DNA of 64,000 nucleotides from JBCCGG01 sp039029395 (GTDB lineage Bacteria; Pseudomonadota; Alphaproteobacteria; Kiloniellales; JAKSDN01): the NCBI GenBank assembly GCA_039029395.1, contig JBCCGG010000026.1, positions 1-64,000 of the forward strand. Reading direction: 5' to 3'. A program made the translations under genes and the position numbers. The notes under the pieces are model-generated. The model did not search any database, had not been told where the DNA came from, and saw nothing but the letters and a program-made list of their open reading frames with translations. Position 1 is the first letter of the stretch. Every line of letters starts with the position of its first letter. Below are positions 32,247 through 40,531 of this stretch, one piece after another.

Positions 32247-32348
32247 TCATGCAACTCCTTGCCAGGCCTACGGCTTTTGTCAACTCACGGTTATCGGTAG
32301 ATAGCCGTCGACGCGCTTGTTCGGAGCGGTTAAAGCCCGATTGGGTGA

Positions 32349-33461
32349 TCAGCGGCCCAGCAGCTGCTTTATCGCGGATTGGGCCTGTGCGCCTCCAACA
32401 TGCCTAATCGCGCCGGCGAGCCCCGCCGGACTGCGCGGGTTCAAGGCCATCAATCCCCAGATTTCGCGCCGCTGCGTGCACCACTCCGACTTGAACCCCT
32501 CGTCGCCGACACCGAAATCGAACTCCGCGACCTTATCCACTTCGATTAGGTGCTCGAGCAATCTGAGGATCATGACCGTACCGACCGAAAGGTTCTTCGC
32601 GGCGGGATTGGTTGCCAGCGTTTCGTCATAGGCCATCTTGTATTGGAAGGCCGTCGTGCCGGACAGCAAGCTCAGTTGGGTCGCGACCGGCTCGTCGTCG
32701 AGATACATGATGCCGAGGCGCAGCGATCCCAGCCGCGCGCACTGTGCGATTAGGCTTGGAATGAACTCGGGGTAGGATTCGGCCTCCTTCCAGCTTCGCT
32801 CATAGACCCTCTCATAGGCGCCGATGGCGGCCTCGAGATTGCTGTCGTCGGTGACCATCTCGTAGCGAAACCTGCCGGACTTCTCGATCTTGCGGTTCTT
32901 CCATTGCAGCGTCTTGCGGATTTTGCTCCCGCGGGCCGCCATAAAGTCCTTAAAGGTTCGGCCGGCCAGGGGCTCGAACCAGCTGGCATGCTGGAAGAAC
33001 GGCTGGACGATCAGACCAGCCGAGCGAAAAGCGTCCGACATGGCTCGATAGACCCTGGAATCCGGCTCCAGCGCCTTCATGACGATCACGTCCCATCGGG
33101 GCCGTTCGGCACAGATCTCCGACACGACGCGCCCGACCACACGATCGACGTCGGACGACTCTGCGCCAATAATCGGCCCACCTCTCATGGTGTAGAAATT
33201 GGTGAAGCTCGAGAGCACGCGCTGGCGAATCGGACCTAAACGTGCCGGCGCCGCTCGGGCGACCAGAAGCAAGGGCGGCACGCCGGGCCCCTCCCCATCG
33301 ACGCCATAGAGCCGCAGCTCGTCCCCTTCATTGCGCGTCGTTTCAATGAGCGGCCGGAACCAGGCGTCGCTATGGAAGAAGTTGATGGCACCCGCCTGCG
33401 CAAAAAGCGACCGATAGGCGTCTGGAAGCTCGTCGAGATCGTGGTAGAGGCTTACATCCAT
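32349..33461 (-). CDS. GNAT / FemAB-like acyltransferase
   Basis: 370 residues. Two GNAT-like halves as in the BcsL/CelD and FemAB-type proteins: the N-terminal NFFHSDAWFRPLIE, and a C-terminal acetyltransferase (RLGIMYLDDEPVATQLSLLS, FQYKMAYDETLATNPAAKNL, FDFGVGDEGFKSEWC). Relatives are found in exopolysaccharide and PEP-CTERM loci, where they modify sugars or peptides. It lies upstream of the exosortase-associated ligase on the same strand and has its own CtrA-type site. Confidence 0.8.
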   Translation of the reverse strand: MDVSLYHDLDELPDAYRSLFAQAGAINFFHSDAWFRPLIETTRNEGDELRLYGVDGEGPGVPPLLLVARAAPARLGPIRQRVLSSFTNFYTMRGGPIIGAESSDVDRVVGRVVSEICAERPRWDVIVMKALEPDSRVYRAMSDAFRSAGLIVQPFFQHASWFEPLAGRTFKDFMAARGSKIRKTLQWKNRKIEKSGRFRYEMVTDDSNLEAAIGAYERVYERSWKEAESYPEFIPSLIAQCARLGSLRLGIMYLDDEPVATQLSLLSGTTAFQYKMAYDETLATNPAAKNLSVGTVMILRLLEHLIEVDKVAEFDFGVGDEGFKSEWCTQRREIWGLMALNPRSPAGLAGAIRHVGGAQAQSAIKQLLGR

Positions 33462-33582
33462 CGGGCGCTCATCAAGCTACACACTAGGCCGCGCACGGGT
33501 GCCCCGGCAACGGTATGCCACCGCGATCCGGCCAGCCCTCAAGCAGAACGCCGAAAGCGGCATCTGTCTATCACACGATCGA

Positions 33583-33597
33583 TTAACCCGACATTAA
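33583..33597. promoter_or_regulatory. CtrA-type binding site (TTAA-N7-TTAA)
   Basis: TTAACCCGACATTAA, a second exact match to the spaced CtrA consensus. It lies 122 bp upstream of the GNAT gene start at 33461 and 15 bp beyond the tlpA-like stop. Confidence 0.62.
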
Positions 33598-33611
33598 CCA
33601 CCGCGCGGCGC

Positions 33612-34217
33612 TCACCCGCCGGTCTTGACGACCTCGGCGCCGCCCTTGCCCTCGGGAAGGTAGTAGCCGATCAAGGCGCGCGCTTCCGGGGAATCCCATT
33701 CGGCCGGGCCTTCCAGGGCGCCGACGATTTGGCCGGCGCCATCGATCAGGAAAGTGGTCGGCAGCCCGCGCACGCCGATCTCCTGAGACAGCTTGCCGCT
33801 CCCGTCCAGATAGATGCCCATGCTCTGGAGATTGTACTCCTGGTAAAACTGCTCGACGATCGGCGCGCCGCCCCGGTCTTGGGAGGCGGCGATCACGGTC
33901 AGGCCTTGGCCGCCAAGGTCGGCCTGCAGGCGGTCGAAGTCGGGCATCTCGTAGACGCAGGGCGCGCACCAAGTGGCCCAGAAATTGAGCAGCACGACCC
34001 GGCCGGCGAAATCCTGCAGGGTGACGGGCTGGCCGCCGGCATCGGTGAAGACTGCGCGAGGTGCTGGTCGCGGCGCCTCCAAGAGAGTAAAGTTGTCCTT
34101 GAACGGCCCGAGCAAGGGCGGCTCACCGGCGGCGCTGGGCGCTATTCCCCCGATCGGCAGGACGATCAGGGCGAGCGCCAGGACCAGCGTGGCGGCGGGG
34201 GCCTTTTTTGTGGGCAT
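33612..34217 (-). CDS. TlpA-family thioredoxin-like protein
   Basis: 201 residues from ATG 34217 (an AGGAG lies 11 nt upstream; ATG 34250 is an alternative). A signal/anchor segment (APAATLVLALALIVLPIGGI) leads to a thioredoxin fold with FWATWCAPCVYEMP, the redox Cys pair, and GVRGLPTTFLIDGAG with the cis-Pro. It reduces or repairs disulfides in the periplasm, for example during cytochrome c assembly. Divergent from argH with overlapping upstream regions. Confidence 0.92.
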   Translation of the reverse strand: MPTKKAPAATLVLALALIVLPIGGIAPSAAGEPPLLGPFKDNFTLLEAPRPAPRAVFTDAGGQPVTLQDFAGRVVLLNFWATWCAPCVYEMPDFDRLQADLGGQGLTVIAASQDRGGAPIVEQFYQEYNLQSMGIYLDGSGKLSQEIGVRGLPTTFLIDGAGQIVGALEGPAEWDSPEARALIGYYLPEGKGGAEVVKTGG

Positions 34218-34332
34218 GGGACGGGCGACTCCTGTTTGAAGGCGCGGCATGACGGCGAAACCGAGATATGGCCACGAGCATAGCAGCGACAAGGGCCAAG
34301 GGAATTCAAAGCCTGGTGAGGGCGCTAACGTC

Positions 34333-35703
34333 ATGTGGGGCGGGCGCTTCAGCCGGGCGCCCGACCAGGTCATGGCGCGCATCAATCCCTCGATCGACTT
34401 CGACCGCAAGCTCTATGCCCAGGATATCGACGGCTCCCAGGCGCACTGCGCCATGCTGGTCGCCCAAGGTATCCTGAGCGCCGAGGACGGCGCCCTGATC
34501 CGCGACGGGCTGGAGCGGGTGCGCGGCGAGATCGAGGCCGGCGACTTCCCCTTCCAGAGCGCGCTGGAGGACATCCACATGAACGTCGAGGCGCGGCTCA
34601 CCGAGCTGATCGGTGAGGCCGCGGGGCGCCTGCACACGGCGCGCTCGCGCAACGACCAGGTGGCGACCGACTTCCGCCTGTGGGTGCGCGCCGCGATCGA
34701 CCGCTTGGATGAGGGCCTGCGCGACCTCCAGGCCGCTCTGCTCGACCAGGCCGAGGCCCACGCCGATGCGGTCATGCCGGGCTACACCCATTTGCAGGCG
34801 GCCCAGCCGGTGACCCTGGGGCACCACCTGATGGCCTATGTGGAGATGTTCGGGCGCGACCGGGGCCGCCTTGCCGATGCCCGGGCCCGGCTTAACGAGT
34901 GCCCCCTGGGCGCCGCGGCGCTGGCCGGCACCTCCTTCCCGATCGACCGGGAGCAGACCGCCAGCGCGCTCGGCTTCGCGCGGCCGGCGGCCAACTCGAT
35001 CGACGCGGTCTCGGACCGGGACTTCGCTTTGGAGTTCCTGTCTGCCGGCGCGATCCTGGCAATCCATCTGACCCGGATCTCCGAGGAGCTGGTGATTTGG
35101 TGCAACGAGGGCTTCGGCTTCGTCGCCCTTTCCGATGCCTTCACCACCGGCAGCTCGATCATGCCCCAAAAGCGCAATCCGGACGCCGCCGAGCTGGTAC
35201 GCGGCAAGGCGGGTCGCGTGGTCGGCGCGCTCTCGGGCCTGCTTTTGGTCATGAAGGGCCTGCCGCTGGCCTTCAACAAGGACATGCAGGAGGACAAGGA
35301 GCCTCTGTTCGACGCCGCCGAGACCCTGGAGCTTTGCGTCGCCGCGACCAGCGGCATGGTGCGCGACATGACCCCGGATCGCGCCGCGCTCGAGGCTGCT
35401 ACGGCACGCGGCTTCCTGACCGCGACCGATCTGGCCGACTGGCTGGTGCGGGTCGCCGGATTGCCGTTCCGTCAGGCCCACCACGTCACCGGCGCGGTGG
35501 TGCGCCAGGCGGCCGAGCAAGGCTGCGACATCGCCGAGCTGCCACTGGAGCAGCTCAAGGCTGTCGACCCGGCGATCGACGAGCGAGTCTACGAGGTGCT
35601 GACGGTAGCCAGCGCGGTCGAGACCCGCACATCCTTCGGCGGTACCGCGCCGAGCCGGGTGCGCGAGGCGATCGCCGCGGCGCGCGGACGTTTCCTGTCA
35701 TGA
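34333..35703 (+). CDS. argH: Argininosuccinate lyase
   Basis: 456 residues from ATG 34333, where the family-typical MWGGRFSRAPDQVM begins; an upstream ATG at 34249 would add 28 unlike residues. The fumarase-superfamily signature GSSIMPQKRNPDAAELVRGK is intact, as are TARSRNDQVATDFRLW and MPGYTHLQAAQPVTLGHHL. It splits argininosuccinate into arginine and fumarate. It is overlapped by the small lipoprotein gene, a conserved arrangement with lysA. Confidence 0.96.
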   Translation: MWGGRFSRAPDQVMARINPSIDFDRKLYAQDIDGSQAHCAMLVAQGILSAEDGALIRDGLERVRGEIEAGDFPFQSALEDIHMNVEARLTELIGEAAGRLHTARSRNDQVATDFRLWVRAAIDRLDEGLRDLQAALLDQAEAHADAVMPGYTHLQAAQPVTLGHHLMAYVEMFGRDRGRLADARARLNECPLGAAALAGTSFPIDREQTASALGFARPAANSIDAVSDRDFALEFLSAGAILAIHLTRISEELVIWCNEGFGFVALSDAFTTGSSIMPQKRNPDAAELVRGKAGRVVGALSGLLLVMKGLPLAFNKDMQEDKEPLFDAAETLELCVAATSGMVRDMTPDRAALEAATARGFLTATDLADWLVRVAGLPFRQAHHVTGAVVRQAAEQGCDIAELPLEQLKAVDPAIDERVYEVLTVASAVETRTSFGGTAPSRVREAIAAARGRFLS

Positions 35704-35975
35704 CCAGGTGGGCGGTTCTCCTGGCGGCGGGCCTGGCGCTGGCGCTTTCCGGCTGCGGCAAGAAGGGCGATTTGGAGCCGCCGGAAGACGACGAGCGGGA
35801 CTATACCTACCCGGCCTTCTACCCACCACCGGACACGGTCAATCCGGGGGCGCCTGAGGTGCGCGACACCAAAGAGGACCCGGCCGGCCTGGAGCTGACC
35901 GCGCCGGCGCCCTCGCTGACGCCCTTGCCGCCCGGCCGGACCTCGACCGAGACCTATGGAAGCCCGGAACCATGA
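35700..35975 (+). CDS. lptM: LptM-like small lipoprotein
   Basis: 91 residues. A 15-residue hydrophobic signal leads to the lipobox LSGC with lipidated Cys19, directly followed by GKKGDLEPP, the signature of the LptM/YifL family that assists LptD oxidative maturation. The remainder is Pro-rich and acidic, extending across the periplasm. It overlaps argH and lysA by 4 bp each, so it is translationally coupled to both. Confidence 0.85.
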   Translation: MTRWAVLLAAGLALALSGCGKKGDLEPPEDDERDYTYPAFYPPPDTVNPGAPEVRDTKEDPAGLELTAPAPSLTPLPPGRTSTETYGSPEP

Positions 35976-37267
35976 GCCATTTCGACTACCGCGACGGCCA
36001 GCTCCACGCCGAGCAGGTGCCCCTGGCGGAGATCGCCGAGGCGGTCGGCACGCCGTTCTTCTGCTATTCCTCGGGCGCGCTGGAGGCCGGCTACCGGCGT
36101 TTCGCCGAGAGCTTCGCCGGGCTCGACGCGACGATTTGCTACGCGCTGAAGGCCAATGCCAATCTGGCCCTGGTCAACACCTTCGCGCGCCTGGGCGCCG
36201 GCGCCGACGTGGTCTCGGAGGGTGAGCTGCGCCGGGCTTTGCAGGCCGGCGTGCCGGCCGATCGCATCGTCTTCGCCGGGGTCGGCAAGAGCGCGGCCGA
36301 GATGACCGCGGGACTGGAGGCCGGAATTCTTCAGTTCAACGTGGAATCCCTGCCCGAGCTGGAGCTGCTCAACCAGGTTGCCGTGGCGCGCGGTCAGCGG
36401 GCCCCGGTCTCGCTGCGGGTCAATCCGGACGTCGATGCCCGGACCCACGAAAAAATCTCCACCGGCAAGGCCGACAACAAATTCGGCATCGATATCGACC
36501 AGGCACCTGAGGCGGCCCGTCTGGCGGCCGAGTTGCCCGGCATCCGCCTGGTCGGCCTGGCGGTCCATATCGGCTCCCAATTGACCGATATCGCGCCTTA
36601 CCGCGGGGCCTTCGAGCGGCTGATCGCGCTCTACAAGGAGCTGCGCGCCGCCGGTCTGCGGCTCGAACGGCTCGATTTGGGTGGCGGCCTGGGCATCGTT
36701 TACCGGGACGAGGCGCCGCCGCCGGTCGAGGCCTACGCCCAAATGGTGCGCGAGCTGACCGGCGGCTTGGCCGCCCGGCTGATCTTCGAGCCCGGCCGTC
36801 TCTTGGTCGGCAACGCCGGCCTTCTGGTGACCCGGGTGCTCTACGTGAAGGGCTCCGGCGCCCGCAGCTTCGCCGTGGTCGACGCGGCGATGAACGATTT
36901 GATCAGACCGACGCTCTATGATGCCTGGCACGAGATCAAGCCGGTCAAGGCCCCCGAGTCGCGGGCAGACGGGCTGCTTTACGACATTGTGGGGCCGATT
37001 TGTGAAACCAGCGATACCTTTGCCAAGCAGCGTTCGCTTCCGGAAGTTGAATCTGGCGACCTGCTCGCGATATGTTCAACCGGAGCCTATGGCGCGGTCA
37101 TGTCCTCGTCCTATAATATGAGGCTCTTGGCGCCGGAGGTTCTGGTGCGCGGCGCCGATCATGCGCTGGTCCGCCCCCGGCAGGATTACGACAGCCTGCT
37201 GGGACAGGACCGCTTGGCGCCTTGGCTCGATCTCGGGGTCCGCGACGCCTCGCGCGGCGCGGCCTAG
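35972..37267 (+). CDS. lysA: Diaminopimelate decarboxylase
   Basis: 431 residues. Final step of lysine synthesis, decarboxylating meso-diaminopimelate. PLP lysine in ICYALKANANLALVN (about residue 60), GGGLGI for phosphate binding, EPGRLLVGNAG, and the active-site Cys in ICSTGAYGAVMSSSYN. Last of the argH-lptM-lysA operon. The TIGR02302 gene follows within 45 bp. Confidence 0.96.
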   Translation: MSHFDYRDGQLHAEQVPLAEIAEAVGTPFFCYSSGALEAGYRRFAESFAGLDATICYALKANANLALVNTFARLGAGADVVSEGELRRALQAGVPADRIVFAGVGKSAAEMTAGLEAGILQFNVESLPELELLNQVAVARGQRAPVSLRVNPDVDARTHEKISTGKADNKFGIDIDQAPEAARLAAELPGIRLVGLAVHIGSQLTDIAPYRGAFERLIALYKELRAAGLRLERLDLGGGLGIVYRDEAPPPVEAYAQMVRELTGGLAARLIFEPGRLLVGNAGLLVTRVLYVKGSGARSFAVVDAAMNDLIRPTLYDAWHEIKPVKAPESRADGLLYDIVGPICETSDTFAKQRSLPEVESGDLLAICSTGAYGAVMSSSYNMRLLAPEVLVRGADHALVRPRQDYDSLLGQDRLAPWLDLGVRDASRGAA

Positions 37268-37307
37268 GGTTCAAGAGCCAGAGGCTAACAGAAGGAGACC
37301 GCGTCCC

Positions 37308-39806
37308 ATCGCCGAGAAACAGCGCCGACGGTCGATCCTTAGCCAGGGCCAAGTAACGGCGGCCCTGCCGAGTCTCGGCATGCGCCTGGGCCTGGCCCGT
37401 GCGATTCTGGTGTGGGAAGCTTTCTGGCCTGCCTTCTGGCCCACCGTGACGTTACTTGTGCTGTTCGCCGGCATCGCCCTGATGGATGTGCTGCCGCACA
37501 TGCCCGGCTGGCTCCACGCCGGCCTGCTGGTGATTTGGATCGGCGCCTTGGTGGCCAGCCTGGTGTCCGGCTGGCGGCGCTTTCGGATACCCAGCCGGGA
37601 GTCGGCGGGTCTTCGTTTGGAGCAGGATTCGGACCTCGACCACCGACCGCTCATGGCGCTTGCCGACCGCCAGGTCGCCGGTACCCGGGACCCGGAGAGC
37701 GTCAAGCTGTGGCAGGCCCACCGTCGGCGCATGCTGAAATTGGCCGGCCGGCTCAGGCTCAAGCTGCCGCGCGTCGACCTGACGGTCCACGATCCTTGGG
37801 CCCTGCGCGGCGCGGTGCTGCTGATCCTGGCGATTGGCCTGGTGGTCGGCTGGCGCGATTGGCCGACCCGCCTGGGCGCCGCGGTCCAGCCTCAGCTCGC
37901 CTTCACCGCGCCGAGCGTACCGGCCCAGGTCGACGCTTGGATCAACCCGCCGGCCTACACCGGCCTGCCGCCGCTGTTCCTCGACCCGGCCTCGGGCGAG
38001 ACCATCGTGACCCCGGTCGGCAGCGTTCTCCTGGCCCAGGTCCAGGGCGGCGATGGCGTTCCCCGGGTCACGGTCGGGGAGGCGACCGAGGATTTCGGCG
38101 CACTGGCGAGCGGCGCTTATCGGATCAGCCGCAAGCTGGATGAGGGCGATTGGTTTGCGATCTCGCAAAGCGGCGAGACTCTGGGCACCTGGGCGCTCGA
38201 CCTGCAGCCCGATCAGGCGCCCACCATCGAGCATCATGCGCCGCCCGCGCGTACCGAGCGCAGCACCTTGCGTCTGGACTACGGCGCCAGCGACGACTTC
38301 GGGGTGGAGAGCGCGAAAGCCTACATCCGGCGCATCGATCAGGAGGGCGACCCGCCCGTGGTGCTCGACCTACCGCTTGCCTCGGTCGGCCTGCCCGCCG
38401 TCGAAGGCGTCAGCTATCACGACCTGACGCCCCACCCCTGGGCCGGCATCGCGGTCGAGATCGAGCTAGAGGCGACCGACGCCTTGGGCCAAAGCGGGCG
38501 CAGCGAGGCGGTCCGCACGGTGCTGCCCGAGCGCATCTTCAATCACCCGGTGGCCCGTGCCCTGGTCGAGCTACGCAAGCATTTGACCCTGTCGCCCGAG
38601 GACCGGCGCACGGTGGTTCAAGCCCTATGGCGCATCAACCAGCAACCGGAGCACTATTTCGACGATCTCGTGGTCTACATGTCGATCCGCAGCGCCGAGC
38701 GCCGGCTGATTCACGACAAGACCGAGGATGCGGTGCCCGAGGTCCAGGAGCTTCTGTGGCGCACCGCGCTGCACATCGAGGAAGGTGAGCTGGCCCTGGC
38801 GGAGCGCGAGATGCGCAAGCTTCAGGAAGAGCTGATGCGGGCGCTCGCTGAGGGCGCCTCCGACGAAGAGATCGAGCAGCTCATGGACCAGCTGCAGGAC
38901 GCGCTCAACCGCTATCTGGAGGCGCTGGCCGAGCAAATGCGCGAGCAGCTTGCCGAAGGCGGCGAGTTCGAGGCGCTGCCCGAGGGCGCCGAGATGATCG
39001 AGGGCAGCGAGCTGCAGGAGATGCTCGATCGGGCCCGCGAGCTAGCGCGCAGCGGCGCCCGGGATGCGGCCCGCGAGATGCTGTCCCAGCTCCAGAACAT
39101 CCTTGAGAACATGCGCATGAACCCGATGGCTCAGCAGATGGGCCAGCAGGGCCGCGAGGCCATGGAGATGCTGCGTCAGCTCGAGGACCTGGTGCGCAAT
39201 CAGCAGGAACTACTGGACCGCACCTTCCAGCGCTCCCAGCAGGGCGACGCCCAAAGCCAAATGCAGGGCGAAGGCCAGTCAAGCCGGCCCGGTCAGGGCG
39301 GCCAGGAGCAGCGCCAACCCTACGACGGCGACGCCATGGCGCAGGAGGACATGCGCCAGCAGCTCGGCGAGCTGATGCAGCGCCTGGCCGAGGCCCTGGG
39401 CGACATCCCCCGGCCCTTGGGCCGCGCCGAGCAGGCCATGCGCAGCGCCCGGGACTCGCTCCAAGCAAACCGGCCGGGCGAGGCGCTCGATCCCCAGGGC
39501 CGGGCGCTCGATCAGCTGCAACAGGGCATGCAGGCCATGGTCGACCGTTTCATGGAGCGGCTCAGCCAGAACCCCAACCAGCAGGGCACCGGCCAAGTGG
39601 GCTCGCCGTTCCAGCGCGGTCAAGATCCTCTGGGCCGGGATTCTGGTGCGCCGGGCATGGAGGCCCTGGAAGGGGTTCAGATCCCCGACGAGATGGAGCT
39701 GCGTCGGGCCGGCGATATCCTGAACGAGCTGCGCCGGCGCCGGGGCGAGCGCCACCGCCCGACCATCGAGCTAGAGTACATCGACCGGCTATTGCGGCAA
39801 TTCTGA
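37308..39806 (+). CDS. TIGR02302 family membrane protein
   Basis: About 832 residues. Two transmembrane helices near the N terminus (FWPAFWPTVTLLVLFAGIAL, then LLVIWIGALVASLVSGWRR) and a third after about 170 residues are followed by a large extracytoplasmic region. The C-terminal third is very rich in Gln, Met and Glu with coiled-coil character (MAQQMGQQGREAMEMLRQ). It belongs to TIGR02302, an alphaproteobacterial family of unknown function. The best start is unusual: an ATC at 37308 lies 9 nt after AAGGAGA, while the first ATG (37380) lacks a ribosome binding site. Confidence 0.8.
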   Translation: MAEKQRRRSILSQGQVTAALPSLGMRLGLARAILVWEAFWPAFWPTVTLLVLFAGIALMDVLPHMPGWLHAGLLVIWIGALVASLVSGWRRFRIPSRESAGLRLEQDSDLDHRPLMALADRQVAGTRDPESVKLWQAHRRRMLKLAGRLRLKLPRVDLTVHDPWALRGAVLLILAIGLVVGWRDWPTRLGAAVQPQLAFTAPSVPAQVDAWINPPAYTGLPPLFLDPASGETIVTPVGSVLLAQVQGGDGVPRVTVGEATEDFGALASGAYRISRKLDEGDWFAISQSGETLGTWALDLQPDQAPTIEHHAPPARTERSTLRLDYGASDDFGVESAKAYIRRIDQEGDPPVVLDLPLASVGLPAVEGVSYHDLTPHPWAGIAVEIELEATDALGQSGRSEAVRTVLPERIFNHPVARALVELRKHLTLSPEDRRTVVQALWRINQQPEHYFDDLVVYMSIRSAERRLIHDKTEDAVPEVQELLWRTALHIEEGELALAEREMRKLQEELMRALAEGASDEEIEQLMDQLQDALNRYLEALAEQMREQLAEGGEFEALPEGAEMIEGSELQEMLDRARELARSGARDAAREMLSQLQNILENMRMNPMAQQMGQQGREAMEMLRQLEDLVRNQQELLDRTFQRSQQGDAQSQMQGEGQSSRPGQGGQEQRQPYDGDAMAQEDMRQQLGELMQRLAEALGDIPRPLGRAEQAMRSARDSLQANRPGEALDPQGRALDQLQQGMQAMVDRFMERLSQNPNQQGTGQVGSPFQRGQDPLGRDSGAPGMEALEGVQIPDEMELRRAGDILNELRRRRGERHRPTIELEYIDRLLRQF

Positions 39807-39950
39807 CTTCGGCGTCTTCTCGGGCGGTGCTTCAGGTGGTCGCTTGCGCGGCGGCGAGGCGATCAGCTTGAGCCACTGGTCAGCCGGCAAGAGGCCCGGA
39901 ATCTCGCAAGGCCGGAAGGGTATCAGCGTGGCTGCCGGTCGTTTTCCCAT
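39789..39950 (-). CDS. Possible small basic/proline-rich protein
   Basis: 53 residues, MGKRPAATLIPFRPCEIPGL then LPADQWLKLIASPPRKRPPE. Composition is plausibly coding; AAGGC lies upstream. Its 3' end overlaps the TIGR02302 gene by 18 bp on the opposite strand. No family was recognised; it could be spurious. Confidence 0.3.
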   Translation of the reverse strand: MGKRPAATLIPFRPCEIPGLLPADQWLKLIASPPRKRPPEAPPEKTPKSELPQ

Positions 39951-40010
39951 GACTCGAGCCTTGTAAACTGAGTGTCCGACAGCGGTTGAAGACCGCTAGC
40001 CGGCAGGGCG

Positions 40011-40397
40011 TCAAGCGTCGAGCTGGCGGCCGAAGCCCTCTTCCTGGAGGGTCTCCTCGGCGGCTTGGCAGATCTCTTTCAAGGTGAAGGGCTTGGTGAC
40101 CACCCGGCAGACCAGCTCGTCGATCGAATGGGCGCGCTCGCGGGCCGCCGAATAGCCGGTCATCAAGAGCACCGGCAGGGTCGGGTGCTGGCGGGCGACC
40201 TTGAGCGCTAGGCCGATGCCGTCGAGTCCGGGCATCACGATGTCGGTGATCAGGAGGTCGTAGGCCTTGCCATCGAGCGCTTCCAGGGCTTGCAGCCCGT
40301 CGCCGACCGAGATTACGTCGTGCCCTTTGTAGGATAGGGCACGGGTAACGAAGTTCTGAACCGCCATATCGTCTTCGGCAATCAGAATGCGCGCCAT
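40011..40397 (-). CDS. cpdR: CpdR-like single-domain response regulator
   Basis: 128 residues from ATG 40397, where ARILIAEDDMAVQNFVTRAL starts a CheY-type receiver. Phosphoacceptor Asp52 in ITDIVMPGLDG, conserved Thr80 and Lys102 in VVTKPF. No output domain. Sequence and size fit CpdR, which in alphaproteobacteria couples CckA phosphotransfer to ClpXP proteolysis of CtrA. A degenerate CtrA-type site lies 84-98 bp upstream. GGTGGAG abuts the ATG. Confidence 0.8.
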   Translation of the reverse strand: MARILIAEDDMAVQNFVTRALSYKGHDVISVGDGLQALEALDGKAYDLLITDIVMPGLDGIGLALKVARQHPTLPVLLMTGYSAARERAHSIDELVCRVVTKPFTLKEICQAAEETLQEEGFGRQLDA

Positions 40398-40480
40398 CTC
40401 CACCGTCCGTTGCCTGTCAGATCCCAAAGCGCATCGAATGCGATGCACAATCGAGTGGAATTAAGGCTAAGGCCGACCGA

Positions 40481-40495
40481 TTAACGATTCATGAA
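40481..40495. promoter_or_regulatory. Degenerate CtrA-type site before cpdR
   Basis: TTAACGATTCATGAA has one full TTAA half-site and one TGAA at the correct 7-nt spacing, upstream of the cpdR start at 40397. Confidence 0.4.
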
Positions 40496-40531
40496 CCAAG
40501 CCTAATATTTTCAAAAAATCCGTGACAAGGC

